64,000 nt of DNA from contig JAYKAV010002042.1 in assembly GCA_035582835.1 (NCBI GenBank), positions 412,212 through 476,211 of the forward strand, in the 5' to 3' direction. The position numbers were made by a program, and so were the translations under genes. The notes beneath the pieces are model-generated. The model was not told the DNA's origin. It saw nothing but the letters and a program-made list of their open reading frames with translations, and searched no databases. Every line of letters starts with the position of its first letter. Position 1 is the stretch's first letter. Shown here piece by piece: positions 35,293 to 49,423 of this stretch. The DNA comes from Phoebastria nigripes (lineage: Eukaryota; Chordata; Aves; Procellariiformes; Diomedeidae).

Positions 35293-38200
35293 ATCTTCTA
35301 CTTTACCCCAACCGCCGAGGAAGCTTCACATATTTATCAAGTATTTTTATCAGATCGGTAGGAGCTATTAAGCACTGTGCTTAAACAGTATCCCAAGAAT
35401 AAACCCAGCATCACTTCCCTTCTGAACAGCATCCTGTACTATGGCCCTGTGGTGTTGTTCAGCCCCCTCAGGTTCTTTGGCTTCACTGCTCATCATGCTG
35501 TCTTGATGCGCGCTCATTTTCTCTGTCTATTTGTTGAGGATGTGCTTATGGCTATCAGACGGCTCTTTGTTACTCATGTGTTGACCTCTGATTTGTAAGT
35601 TTACAGGAATTTAGGTTAATCATAACCTTTTCTACTTTCCTAATTTTCTTAGCCTCCTTTTCAGCCACTACATGTTTTGGTTATTCTCCCACAGAACAGT
35701 TTCTTGTTGGGACCCTCCCAGAGGGGTAGCCGGTTTTGCTCTTGATTAATTGAGTTTGAGCTTTTCCTGCTTTTTGGTAGATCTAGTTGAGGAGGGCAGT
35801 GGCTAGTGCCATGGGTTTCAGGTGAAGGTACCGGTTCTTTTCCTTGGGTATGCCACTGAGCTGCCCTACAACACAGAGCAAATCTAGTGCCCTGGTGACT
35901 TTTTTAGAAGATTTGCCTTTATCATGGGGTCCTTGAGGGGGATTGTCTTCCTCACTGAGAGGACTCTTAATGAGATAGTGCTGGTAAACAGATCCAGTGT
36001 AAGTCAGTCAGTCCAGTGTCTCCCTTTAATCTTGCATTTGGGCAGGAGGGGAAAAAAGTGGTCTAAGCTGATGCAAACTTGTTTTTTCATCCAGTGGGAC
36101 TGCATTCTCCTGGTAATTTGGAGCACGTTTGGGGACTGCCAGCCCCTGACCCTTCCTCTTCTGTAAGGATTTGTAGGATGGTGTGCTCAGGCTCCAGCCG
36201 TTTCAGCTACTGCCCACGCAGTCCCTCCATTTTTATTAGTCAGCTCTTAAGTCTCTTCATTACCTGGAAACATCCTTTATGTGGCCACCACAAAGGTGCC
36301 TTCCTAAGTGCGCTATNTCTTGCAGGTAAAGTATCTCAGAACATATTTTACACACATTGCACATTATCCCATTTTTTAATAAATTTTGTCCTTTTGTATT
36401 TTGCGATATAGTACATGACAAGCATAGGCCAGGTGGTAGAGCTACAGCTGCCTCTTGTTTTCTTATCAGATATTGTTAAAAACAGAAAATTAGATTAAAA
36501 AAAAAAGGAGCTGTGTAGGCTGTGGAACATTATAAAACCTCCCACTGAATGTCTGTGCAGGACGTATGGCAACAGCAAAGCTGTTACGTACTAAATGAGT
36601 TCGGAGTAGGGGCCAACTGAATGCAATGCACAAGTGATTTACGTATTCATTTATAACCCGAACCTAGAATCATGAATTTTTGCTGTCCCATAAAAAGGAT
36701 GACTTTATGTGACCCTTTAAAGCCTTCAGCATTAAGTGGCATTAAGTTGATGGCTACTTGTTTGTACCTTCAGTGAAAAATTATGCATAAATCAAGAAGG
36801 CTTTGCTTGTAATGTACTCATAATCCTCACAAGCAAAACTCCCACCCAAATCTAATGATCGAGCATGGTTTCTTGAACTCAGCAGAAAGGTCACCTCTTA
36901 AAAAATATGGGGTATAATAATCAGGCCACCCAGGCAATTTTTTTTGGCTAGGACGTTGCTTTAATTAAGTGATTGTAAAGTTAAAATAATAATAGGATTC
37001 TGATTTAAGCAGATAAAAGCCAGGGGAGCTACATTAAACTCAGTTTCCATCCACCGAACACATCCAGACGAGCTAAGCTCACTGACTGTTTGAAGAACAT
37101 TTTTGCACAGAGGGACAGACAAGGATGGGCTGAGGTTGCGTCCTGAATGTTCTGGGGTTTGCGTATTTAAATCAAGCCCTTAGCATTGTTTTGTTCCTTA
37201 ATTACCTCTGGTTTGTTGATTTATTGATGCTTTTGAAAGCAAGTAGACTCAGTAAAACATAATCATCCTGTGTCACATAAAAGCTCCTGTTAAATCTGTC
37301 GAGTTATAGACAAAAGGAAAGGATTGATTGAGGGGACTTTTGTGGAGATGGTCTTCCACCTACAAGTAAAAACAGTGGTAGCTGCCTTTTAAAGGTGGAA
37401 TTGAGTTACTGAATTGCAAATGAAATGGAAGGTCTTGTGAAATCACTGGTTAGGGCTGTCTCAGTTCTTGAAATCTGCCAACACAGCCAACAATTTGGGC
37501 AGAAGGTGAATGGGAACCAGTGGTCCTGCAGAAGGGGTTGGTGGCTGGGGAGTCTTCATGGAGCGCTGCTGGGAGGAGCGAAGGCTGGACTTACCTATTC
37601 TGTATGAAATGGCCCTTCCATTTGGGGGTGACTTTGGGGGAAATAGGAGTACTATTTGCTTTAGCACTTGTTACGCAGGTTTTGAACAGGGATGAAAACT
37701 GCGAATGGCAGTCCTTTGCCAGGCATGAGCACTGATGTACAGTTGAAAAGCCACAACATGGTCCCACCTGACTTAGTTTTGGGGAAATATTTGGAGCTTG
37801 CACCTACTCTCTGCTGCCCGTGTCCCAGCTCCAAAAAGCACCTCTGCGTCTTCTTTACCAGTGCAGTGGAGCATAGCATCCAGGCATTACTCCTTCCCTC
37901 TGTGTCTCTCCTGTGTCTGTGTGTCCCAGCTGGTATACCTAGAGCAGGGCATGGGCCCTCGCTTGTCGGAGAAGAAGGATTTAGCAAATTGTTTGTTCAG
38001 GAGATGTTAATTCGTCACATCCCTCCACCAGTGGCTAATGACCTACTTGGGCAGCTCTGTTGTATTAATTGGTTTGCAGAAATATGCACACAGATGACCA
38101 GGAGCGAATGCGGTAGATACAGGCACAACGATGTGTACGTCTCTTGTGCTTCTGAGCCACTGAATTCAAAATATAGATGTATGTTAATATTTAGTGCTTA

Positions 38201-39119
38201 CATAGCACATTAAATCTCCATAGGCTTGTAGGAACATGTCTAATTTATACATCCAAATTAATAGAAGAGGTAATCACACATAATAGTCAGTCTTTTCATC
38301 ACTTAACCCAATGAGGAATGAAGACACTATTTTGTTTGGACTGTAATTGCTTATACATACCTGAAAATACTATCCCATATTCTCAGTTCTTTGTAAAAAC
38401 ACCACGAGTTTGTCGTTACAAGAACATTTCAGACAGCTGCATAATGAGTTAACTTCACTTTTTAACTAAACTAAAAATTAGGAGGCTGACCCAGATCTCA
38501 GTGGGATATCTCCATTAGAGTTTTTCAGTGAACTTAGGTGCTGAACGAGCTAAACCAGTTCATTTTAGAAAATTGTTTGAAAATCATCTTTCCGAAAATA
38601 GAGTCTTGAAAGCCTGGTACTGATAATGAGCGTGCTGGCAGACCATTAAGGCAGCAGTCGAACACCCTCACGCTTCATATTATTTATTTATATTACATTT
38701 ATATTGCCCACCCGAGCTTCCAGAGCGAATTCAATAGACAGCTATAGTTCTGCCTTAATTCCTCAGCCCTGGTTGCTATGGCATCCAAGTTAGAAAAGTA
38801 TCTGCCACCTCCAGGTGGCTGAGCACGCAGATGGGTGAAACATGAGCAGTAATTTAGGGAGCCATGAGGTGGTATCCTATGACCAGCGGGTATTGTCCAT
38901 GGTTTTTGCAAAAATGGGCAAGGAGTTGTGAACATCGCTGGGAAACCCAGGCTTTATTTAGCTACAGTGAAAGAAGCAGCCTATACCAGCAACCTACATT
39001 TGTACTGATTGGCTCTGGTAGTGAGCTATGAAATAATTTAATGAACTGTTCAAATTAAATACAAAATTAGAGATTAGAAGGGGCTGGCTGGTATCACCTA
39101 TAGTCATCCTCAATAGCAT

Positions 39120-39192
39120 CCCGCTCTGTGATTTGTTCCACTCAACTCAGTGGGATTATAGTTGTTGAATAAGGCGGCAGAACTGAGCCTTC
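39120..39192. repeat. Possible old dispersed-repeat relic
   Basis: The words CTCAACTCAGTGGGATTATA (39142-39161) and GAATAAGGCGGCAGAACTGAGCC (from 39167) resemble, from memory, a sauropsid repeat with the pattern TCAGTGGGACTA, GTGAGTAAGG, TGCAG, GGGCC. It may belong to the same loose class as the palindromic element at 33.4 kb. The similarity is partial and the boundaries are unknown. Confidence 0.3.
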
Positions 39193-40154
39193 AGGTTAAA
39201 GACACATATAATAAGAATTGTAAGTACTGTGCAAAAAAATCCTTTCTTATTTACAGTCTTGGTACTCAGAATGTGTCCCTTGAGATCTGCATAATATAAT
39301 ACAAATAGGATCTACAAATTCAAACTTTTTAGTCTTAACTATGTTCGGGATCAATATTCAAATGCTTTGGTAGAGTTTCTTCCCCCAGCTAGTTGTCACT
39401 GTTTTAAGTCACTTTAATAGAGAGAATTAATTTTCATTGAAAGCAATTTTTTCCCAACATTTCTTTGTTTCCAGTAAGAAAAGAACAAGAACAAAGACTA
39501 CCAAGCAAAATACAACTTGTCTAAAATCTCATAAAAGCTCTTACACAAGAATCTATCAAGCCTGGGAAAATATGTGTTCTTTTGTAAAAACATATTTTTC
39601 CTTGAAGTCACTGCTAGATTGCAAAAGTTCACATAACATATTGGTATGTGTATGTGTTTATGTAAGACGGACCTCTGTATTTCACTTTCTGATGTCAGTG
39701 TTGCCTTGGCAACTGTATTTTATTGATTAGTAGAATATATGTAATTTGTTTCAGAGCTGCATCATCTTACAAGTTCATTTTTCTTTGTGAGAAGTGGTTT
39801 CATTTTCTTATTCTCTGAGTAAAATTATTTTTCTGATATGAAAAATAACATTCTTTTGATCCTTTTGGAGGTGTTTCTGTGGCTGTACACAAAACCCAAC
39901 AAAGTTTGACAAATGCATGCTGATAAAGTCATTAAATACTTTATCTACTGATACATGCATTTCTTATTCAAGTTCTTTTGCTGTATCTGTTAACCTAGTA
40001 TTTTATCTGTAGCTTCACTGGTAACCAGCTGGAGACTCTGTCCATGCAGTTCCAGTTATTAGATACTGCATGGTGGTTTTCCTCCAGAGATTTCAGATTC
40101 CAATTAGTAATACTTCACAGGATCTCTTTGAACTAAGTATTACTATAGAATTTA

Positions 40155-40262
40155 TTTTACACTTAGATAAGCTGAGATATGGAAAACTTACCCTCAAATA
40201 AGAGTAAATCTGAAATAGTACTGAGAGTAGTTCCTGAAACTCAAGCATCTTCTACTCTTGTT
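40155..40262 (-). repeat. Weak MIR-like fragment
   Basis: AGATAAGCTGAGATATGGAA (40167-40186), TTACCCTCAAATAAG and GAGAGTAGTTCCTGAAACTC (40223-40242) recall, in order, the AACTGAGGCACAGA, TTGCCC and AGGAGTCCTGACTC words of MIR-type repeats. The likeness is partial and may be chance. Confidence 0.22.
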
Positions 40263-41640
40263 CTACCCATTGTGGGTTTGTCAGGTCTAAAGGTTAGTTC
40301 CTGACTTAGGACAGTAGCGTTTAACGAACCAATTGTCCCATCGCCAGTCCTATCTCTGTGAGTGCTGGTCACGTTTATGAGAAGTCGTGGTCCTGACCTN
40401 AAGACCTCTCATTTTCACACAAACCAAGCAGGGGAGAGGATGGAAAGGGTGGGCAGGATACTGTGTCCCAGATGGTGCCATTGCCTGATTACGTGCACAG
40501 CTGGAGAGATCCACATAGTTAGATTTACCAAATATCCTCCTGCTTTTGGTTTTGTCCTTTCCCCCTGTGTTTATTTGTTTCATGGTTTATGAGTACCACA
40601 GGAGACAAGAGCAGGCAGGGTGTGCAGCTTCCCGGATCAAATCAGGCAGGGGAGCAACAAGATAAAAATAGAGAGGCCGAGGAGAAGGAGGAGGAGTACA
40701 AATAATGGATGGGAAAGTAATGGAAGTTCAGCCAGATGTTGATGTAAAAGCTGTCTTTTTTGTGTAGAACTGAAAGCATAGCCATCCCTACAGTCCTAAT
40801 ATTAACAATTTACAAATTATAGCAGTGATTGTATTTATATGTCATACAGAGTGTAAATTATGGGAATGGGTTGTCAACACACATAGGAAAACAAGTCTGA
40901 AAATCTCTAGCACTTTCTTTAAATATAATGGTTCCTGACAATTAAATATCCCATTGGTTGTTATCTAAATATTTATCTTCAGTGAAATTACAAGAAGTCC
41001 ACAGTCAGAGAAAACCCACGCTCTTCTGTTCTCTGTCTTAAAGTTTAAATTATGTTCTACCTTTGAAAAAGCGCTTGGTTTCTGGTTTTATCCTGTTTTA
41101 TTTTTGTGGATAANTTTGAAAAAAAGAAAGAGAAAAGAGTCTGCCATTGATGGCAAGCAGGGACAAAGGCACTGTTACTAGATTGTGGTTTTGAAGGCTG
41201 TTTACCATGCTAAGTCAGAGACCATAATGTGAAATCATGTTTTTAATCTTTTGGATTAAAACATTCAACAACAGGCCTTCCTAGCAACAAGGCTCCACCT
41301 AACACAGAGCCTCATTTTCTTGCAAGGATCCTGCAGTTTTACATGGATTTTCTGGGCCAGTCTTTGGCTGCAACAACACTAATTTATTCCAGATGAAAGT
41401 CAGGCCCACTATAATTAGCAATACCATGGCATTTGTCTGAAAAATCAAGAAACACTGGCATTTGCTAGAGAGGCCATGTGTCTTGTGGAGAACCCAGTCC
41501 ATTTAATTCAAGCTTTTAGGTGCCCAGGGTTAAGCAGATGGTCCAGTCCATTTGTCATAGCTGCTTAAATTCCTTGTACAGTCTAAGGAGAGCAGCAGTT
41601 GCTTACTGAAGACCTGCGGAGGGACATCCATTCCCCCTCT

Positions 41641-41660
41641 CCATCCATCCACCCACCCAA
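41641..41660 (+). repeat. (CCAT/CCAC)n short repeat
   Basis: CCATCCATCCACCCACCC: degenerate tetranucleotide repeat. Confidence 0.8.
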
Positions 41661-41804
41661 GGATGATTCAGTCCGCCTCATTCAAGTAAATACCTCTTCC
41701 ATTGGGAATATAGAGGAACAATAGGAAATAAATGCTGGCACCTCCATGCAGTTGGGATCCATTTACTCATTTGAAGATGGATGTGACTTATCTTCCTCTT
41801 GCAT

Positions 41805-41875
41805 AATAACCCAAGAATTAGGGCACTCACTCCAGAGAGAGGAGGTCCTGGGCTCTACTCGGTCTGAGTGGGTTG
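41805..41875 (+). repeat. Possible tRNA-derived SINE relic
   Basis: AGAATTAGGGCACTCACTCC (41814-41833) followed by GGAGGTCCTGGGCTCTACTC (41841-41860) has the spacing and flavour of an A box and B box. From memory it resembles an old amniote repeat with the pattern GCACTCACCTGGGA then GGTTCAAGTCCC. Strongly mutated; no 3' tail recognised. Confidence 0.35.
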
Positions 41876-44800
41876 AGCTCACATCTTCTACATTTAACTC
41901 AGAGGAGCTAAATTCCTCCCTTCGTAGGATGACCGTCCGTAAGTCTCCATGCTTTTGTTTCTTATCCTTTCTTTTTCTGCCTGTCTGTGAGGACTGTAAA
42001 CCCTGTAAGGCAACCAGCTCGTTTGTCATTGAATGTTTGAGCAACACTGACTGTTACAAGGTTCTGATTTTGGCTGAGATTTGTAATGAGAGATAAATAA
42101 TAGTAACACTTGTGCAAATTCCTCCCTTCGCACTACAAAAAATGCTGAGTAAAAGCTTTGTTCTGGTAGATGCAACATGTTTTTGGCTGGTATTGGTAGA
42201 AGGTGGGCTTTGTACAGTCTTTGGTTGTGACATGGTTTGTGGAACAGAGGATGAGTCTCCAGTGATGTTGGACTTGATGTGTATTCAGGGAATGGCTGGC
42301 TGCTTGTTGGTTTTCTATGGGCATGATTATTTCCTCATTTTTGGTTGTCTCTTCTAGGGACATTTGTGCCAGAGCTTAGCAGATCTGTAGCACTGGGAAA
42401 GACAGTGCTCCAAGGTCCTTTCTTGCAAATGACTCTTTTAGGAGCTTTTTTGGACCTAGGCAAGTACATAGCTCAGGGCAGAGGTAGGCTGCAGAGCTCC
42501 TACTCAGTGCCGCAGCCCCTCAGCATCTTCTTCTCTTGGAGTTTCTAAAGAAGGAAGCGGTGGGAGGGATGGGGCTGTGAGGACAATGTGAGGGCATTAT
42601 GCTGTGAGGACATTATGCAGTCACTCCTGCAACACTGGCGAAGAATGCAGCAGTGATATGTTCCTCATATGAGTCATTCTGGAGCTGCCAAAAGTTGGAG
42701 CAGCCCATTGCCCAGTGATGAGTAGTGGTTGACCTTTACTCCCATCTTAGAGAATATTGTAAAATTGAGCTAAATGAATTGCTTTCTGAGCACTGGCATC
42801 GGTGCAGCCTAGTTTCCTACGGATTTGGATTCCTTCCCCCCACCTCACTTAAACCAAGTCCTTACTTCCCCTCTTCCATGCNACTCCCCAGATCTCTCTC
42901 CCATCCCTTAAATATTTGTCGAGAAAGTGGTGCGTACGCTGTGGCTGATGCAGAGTGCTGCGTACTCTTTAGCCAACTGTCTGCTGCTTCTCAGCATGGA
43001 TAGTGGGTCACCCCACAAATGCCTTTCCCTTACTGGAATACTAATTTGTGTGGTTTTCTCTACCCAACACCAGCTTTTCTAAAACGTAGTATCTTTGAGA
43101 CCTGGCTCCCCCTGTCAGATTTGACTGAAACCGGCCAATAGATTCTGAAATTATATTGGGGTGCAGGGGGGTGTCCCAGAGAGACAAGTGGTATGAATAT
43201 TGTTTTCTCAGGAAGCAATAGTACAAATACACTGTAACACAAGCAGAAATTAAAAGCATTATGAGGAAATTAGTAGGTGAAGCTCTGTGAGTTGTGTTGT
43301 GGAGACAGACATAAAAGGAACACATTTTTAGGCTTGCCATAAAATCTTTTAAATTATTATAGTGAAAAATTGTTGAGCAACTCATCATAAGGAAAATATG
43401 GGACTCACCCTGCCAGTTCATCCCTAATGTATTCCAGCCCAGCAGATGGATAGCCAGTGATGAATTTGGTCTGAGCTTATCAAGCATAGTAAACAAGTCC
43501 ACAGCTTATGGATGGCTAAAGTTATATCAGTACATTGCACCTCTAAAGTGACAGTTATTTTGGTCATCCCCTACTTTGCCACCTTTAAAAGTATTATTAA
43601 CTCTATGTACCTTCTATTAAATAACATTTAAAGGAGAAATAAACTTGCATATAACATCTCAAACTATATTAAAATGTATGTACAGTCAAGGAGAATTTTA
43701 GAAGTTCATGAATGCTGTGTTTAGCCTTCCATCTCCTTCTGTGTCTCCCCATCCACAGTTATAAAAATATCATGGCTCACACATATGGTTTATTCTTCAG
43801 AATATTAAAAAAAGAAAGATTAACTGTGAATGGGCAGGAGTTTGAACTATCCAAGGGCAATTCAGCTACTGGCAGTTCAAGAAAGGCATCCAGAGATGCT
43901 ACTGGCTACTCTTGAAAACTAATTTTCCTCTTGAAAATCAGATTGACACAAATTGTTCAATAAAAGTCACAGAAATTGAATATATTACAGTGCCAAAAAT
44001 ATTTAGCATGTGGAACCCACCAAAGTGTTTATAATTTAGGATTTATCCTTTGCTTTCAGACCTCAGGCAGCTTCCTCCTAAAGCTGTTCTAGTATTTTTT
44101 TATCAGTCTGAATCTGCATAATCATTTCTCTGTTTCAGTCTGTGGTGATCCACCACAATACACTTGGGTAGACCTTCAGAGCGTCCACTTGGCTTAGGAT
44201 CTTCTCGTGCTGTCACCACTTCTGCAAGTGGGAGTTAGGAGAGTAGGGGCCAGAGACTGGCTGCAGCCTGGTGAGGTGGGTCTCCCCAGTTCCCCCAGTA
44301 CTCAGTGGGGTGAGGCTGTTCAGAGCGGGAACCTAACATCGCATTGCTTTAGTTTCCTAAAATGCACCATCACTTTGAAGTTTTTAACCCCAATGTATGA
44401 TGTGCCTAGTCTACAAAGACTGTTCTGAATTAGACTGTACCAGGGAGGGGAACTCTTGTCTTACTCCATGTACAAAACGATTCTCAGTTCATGCCAATTT
44501 ATATGCACCAACTCCTGGACCAAGTAGGACTTGTGTACACATACACTTCAGGAGAGAAATCTCTGCTTGAAAAGCTTGACCCAAAATGTTAATCTCAGGG
44601 AGAGCGTACTCTGCTATTTGCACAGCAGGACATATAGTTTCTGCATGAGAACAGTAATAAAAATATACTCATACTTATTATTTATCAAATGAGACTTCTA
44701 GTGTGTTTTCACACTGTTGGATATCACTGCAGAGTCCCATCTGGGGTGATACCGGGTCTCCTCAGGGAGAAAATGCAAAGCACCATCTTGGGCTGTCAGA

Positions 44801-47251
44801 GCAGTATCCTCAGGGAGCAGAGCACTCCTGGAAAAACATCTAACCTGAAGGCCCTGAGCATTAATCTGAAAGCCTTCAGTGCTCATCCCCTAGACTGGCA
44901 GAAAAATAACCCTCCTGAATAAAGGAGCACCGTATTAAAAAAGCAATGCTAATGTTATTCTTTCAGAAACTTAATAGGAGTTAAACTTTGCTTTTGAAAA
45001 TGTAACTTCTCTGGGTGTNGGTAGGGATGTGAGGGGTTTCCAAGCAGCAGGGTGTTCATCCAGAAAGAAATACGTGTGAGTGGGGAATTTAACAGGTAAA
45101 GCACTGAGTACATTTTCACCTGCAGTCACAAAATACTTTAGGGAGAGAGTATCTCGTACCCTGGGGACAGAAGGAGATTTTAAAAAGGGATGGCATGAAC
45201 CAGTACCTACCTTGAATCAAAATACCTTCAGAATTGGTGCATATTCAGTATCCAAATCTGAATATTTCTGATGTGTCTTCCCCTTAGCCCTCTTGTCTTT
45301 ATAGTGGGCCAACTGATAATTCTTTCAGGACATCTTTTATATTTGATTGCAGGTATACATTTTCCTATTTGAATCAACATATTGTCTTTAGGAAATGATT
45401 AAAGAGAGGAAGAGACTTAGTAGTCTCAAGGTACCATGTGCTCATTGCAGATGAACTATTTACTCTCCCTACTTAAGTATTTTAGTGCAAATGTCCAAAA
45501 TGGACAAAGGAAGACATGACTGTAAGGTTACTGTAGTGAGCTGGAAGCTTTTGTAGTGTAGATGGTCAAATTCACATACCCGAGAAAACAGTGGCAGAGA
45601 CAGGAGGCAGCAATGATATTAGAAAAATAATTCTTGGAAGTAAGATTTGGCAGTCTGGAGACTGCTTTTTAGAAAAAGATTCTGACTACAGTTAGGATGT
45701 AGCTTTTTAGGAGAAACACTTTGTTTAGGTCAGAAACAAAAATTGTTTCTAAATNTACCCAGTTGTGCTTTTTATTAAAGGAAATTGTCCCTAACTAGAA
45801 GTCCCTGCGAGTACTGTGAAAGCATGCACCTCTGATGTACACAACAACAAGCTACATACATCACAGCTTGAAGTCAAGGTAGATGCCCAGTTCTGTGTGC
45901 TTTTAATTCTTGTGGCTATTACAGGTATTTCCAGTAGAAATTTATTTTTTGGGGGGCTGGCAGAAGGGATCTAAATATCTTACAAATNTTGTATGGTTAT
46001 GGATGAAATAATTATGAAATAAATTCCGAGGTAATTCCAAGGTAAAAACCCACAGTAAAGTTATGTATTATATTTCAGTTAAGGATAATCTTCCATCTTA
46101 ACATTCCTGGGGACTCATTTGTGATGCTGTCCTTTCTCATTTTTTCATCTCCTGAAAGCCATATTTGCCTTAGGGGTATGGTATCATCATGGTAAAAATG
46201 AGCTGGTGCTACTGGTCTCACGACTGACTGCCGTACTTTGAGCAGCTCTGTTAGCGCACGGCTCTTAAAGGCTGCTTTGGAAGGGTCTTTACACTTACTA
46301 CGTATGTTAGTGCCCCGATGTCTTCCCAAATTATGGAGGAGAATGTTTTGCCCTTTTCATTTCAAGGCATCATAAAGTCTTGGAGACTTCTGAGGCCGGT
46401 TGCTAGATGTGATTAAAAATTAATGGAGCAGAGCAATTGTACCTGATCCCCCTGACAGACACTTGAATAAAAGCTTTTCCTAAGACTACCTTTTTAAGTG
46501 GTTCTTTTTGCATCTGTATTTCTCTCCTTTCTGACCACAACGACAACTTCTTTATCATAAAAAATGGAAAACAATAGTAGAGGACATTAGGGGATTTTTT
46601 TCTTGCAATTCCCTGCAAAATCTAATTGGATTCTGTTCATTGCACATAGGGTGAGCTGCCAAGACAGACTGTAAACTGAAGCATAAAACTGAGTCAACAG
46701 GTATAAGCTGGGAAGCAAGATGTGCCTCAGTTTAGTGGTACAGGAGTTGCCTTTAGTAACTCTCACACTCAATGTGTGCAAATTGAAATGTAGCAAACTC
46801 TGNTTTTTTTGGGATAGGCCTACCGCATTGCTTCAAAACCTGTCTGCATTGGAAGACAGAGTAAATATCATCTTTTCTGTGTGCTATTACCTCAGCCTCG
46901 AAATATTTTAAAGGAAAGGAAATAGAAAAAAGCAGGCGGTGAGGAGGCGTGCAATCTCTGCATTGATGCTTTAGGAGGTCATTGGGGAGTGTTACTGCTC
47001 AGGCTCTGAGACTGAAGAAAAACAATAATATGACAGCAAAGTAATACTAATTAATGCTTCTTTACTACTTTACGTATGCTAAGCATTGCAGAGACACCAG
47101 CTAAATGTAGAGACTTGGTTATACATAGAGGGATGTGGTTCTTCAAATCCTGTCAATCTTTTTGAACAGTTATATGTAAGTAAGTATATATTTGACTGAG
47201 CATTTTTCTTCACAGAAGCCGAGAAAAATACTCATCGTTATCTGTGAACTA

Positions 47252-47304
47252 TTCTTAAGGCCTTAATTCTTAAGGAATTTCTTATTTCTTAAGACTTTCT
47301 TAAG
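47252..47304 (+). repeat. Four TTCTTAAG motifs in 53 bp
   Basis: TTCTTAAG starts at 47252, 47267, 47286 and 47297 (spacings 15, 19 and 11). The AT-rich segment between them has no regular period. It may be a decayed tandem array or a clustered binding motif. Confidence 0.85.
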
Positions 47305-49423
47305 GCTTACAAAAGCTTTTAGGGCTAAATTCTGATATTTTCACTCATACTAAATAGGAACATACTCTTCAGGTTATTTACTAGTAGTGAGAGTGTCTGG
47401 TGTTTGGCAAAAATCTTCACTGTGAAATACTGTTTTGGAGAGGTATTTATCACTAAGATTATAATTTGGGGATTTTCTTTATTTGAAAGAACATAGTCCT
47501 GGCTGGTCAGACACACCTCTTGCTCATTGTGCCCTGTACGGGATAACCATGGGCTATTTAGAAGAGCAGTATTTGCCTGACCAAATACTGTTCTCTTAAG
47601 AGTAGACTTTGATGATAATCCATCACATTATCATGAGATGAGTACTCACAGTTACTCATAGTTACTGCAGTTACNTAGTTCCCCCCAACAGGATACTGTT
47701 AAATAAACAATGCTATTTGAGGAATTGGCAATTTTCTCTTCCATGTTTCACCCGAAGTATATTCTTAGCTTTTCATTCACTGGTATTTTTGCTTTCCTGG
47801 AATCGGCTCTGCTGCCTTCTGAAACTCACAGTTGTGCAGACCTCTCATCCAAACAAATCTGTGATAGTTTGGAGCGACCTGCTCTTTAGTATTCATCAGA
47901 AGAAGTGAGGGTTAACTCACCTGGGCAATGCAGCTCAGGTTATCATCCAGCACCCCTTACAAACTGTGGAAAGCAGCATTGTATGAAATGCCACCATTTC
48001 TGTAAGCAGGGATGTAAATGATGCTGAGATGCCAGCACAGCAGGAATATAAGATNCTGTTTGCAGGAAAAGATGAGAAGTTTACTGAGCTTCTGCTGCAT
48101 AGCTACAGATGTGGCAATCCAGAGGCAGTTAAATGCAAGGGCTGGAAAAGTAAGCAGTGCATTCCAGCCGCAGCGGCTGAACACTGCTCGAGTTAACATC
48201 TCCATCTGAGAACAGAGCTGCAACTGTATCATCAAAACATCTACTTCGGCNTACAGTAGTAAATTTGCCACCTAGCTGGTTTGAGAGCAAAGCAACCTGT
48301 TTGGTCAGGTGTATCTCAGAGTATATATTTTTCAGAGTTGTCCTGTGTCCAGGATTCCTCTAAGGAAGAGTAAATATTAGTCCTGCAGGTTTCGTCAGAG
48401 AGTGGATTAGATGAACTTTCACTCTCCACTTTGGTCTTATTTTCTATGGTTAATTTCAACTTCTTAGATGAAGTCTTTTTAAGATAAAAATGAGCATGGT
48501 CATTCTTGGGAGGAGAAAAAGCCAAGTCAATTTTTTTTTTAAACTGGTCGTTTTACAGAATGTGGCTACAGTTATTATCTGTCCGAAGTACAAGAGTCAG
48601 ATGGTGGTATTATCGAGTTACTCCTTACTCTATGTTTGCGTAAGATCCACTGAAGAAAACGTGACTGCCCAGACAGTGGGGTTCAACATTTTCCTAAACT
48701 CAGTGACCAGAGCAAATGGAGGAATGAAATTTGACAGAGACTCACTGAAGTATCCTGAGCATTAGTGGGATAGGTGTGGAAACCAAGACAATAAAAAAAC
48801 AGTTGGAGAGTCAGAAAGAAGAGGTATATCTATGAAAATAAAAGAAAGAGAAAAGGAGCCCAGCAGTAAGGAATTGTCTATTTTGTTGAAAATACAGGAG
48901 AGATCAAAGATGTGTGGGGTTTTTTCAAATCTATTTCTTACGTAAATGGTACGATGCGTGCCTTATGGCACAATCCAGCAAAGCAAGCAAGGAAATAAAT
49001 GTTAGACATGCTTAGGTGCAGTGATTTCGATGACACAAATCTGTTGAAAATCCTGATCAGGAAAGCAGTCTTATTCAAGACAGCACTAAACTGCACAGTT
49101 GGATCCCTTGAAATAGAAGTTTAAATTAATCTTTTCTTCAGAAGAAGATGACTTTAAACGTATCTCTTGATTGCAATCTAGGTTACAGGAACATAGTGCT
49201 ATAAAAATATAGCATTAGTGGAATTTTCCAAGTCCAAAAATAATTTAGTGTCCAAATACTTACTTTATCTGATTTATGGTTCCACAGCCGTGTCTAAAGC
49301 CAGTACTGCCAAATAAAATTTTCTGTACTGTGACATATATGCGGTTCTTCTTCAGGTATTTGGAATGATGTCTAACATAAATTAAGTGAAAGTTTCGTTC
49401 TAGAAATATTCAGCTATATTTAT

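Noticed and set aside
48316..48525. Minus-strand frame with pyrimidine tract and CCCAAG acceptor, serine-rich, ending in a stop
   Set aside because: AAG acceptor is uncommon, no phase-matched upstream exon could be fixed, and length is ordinary for chance.
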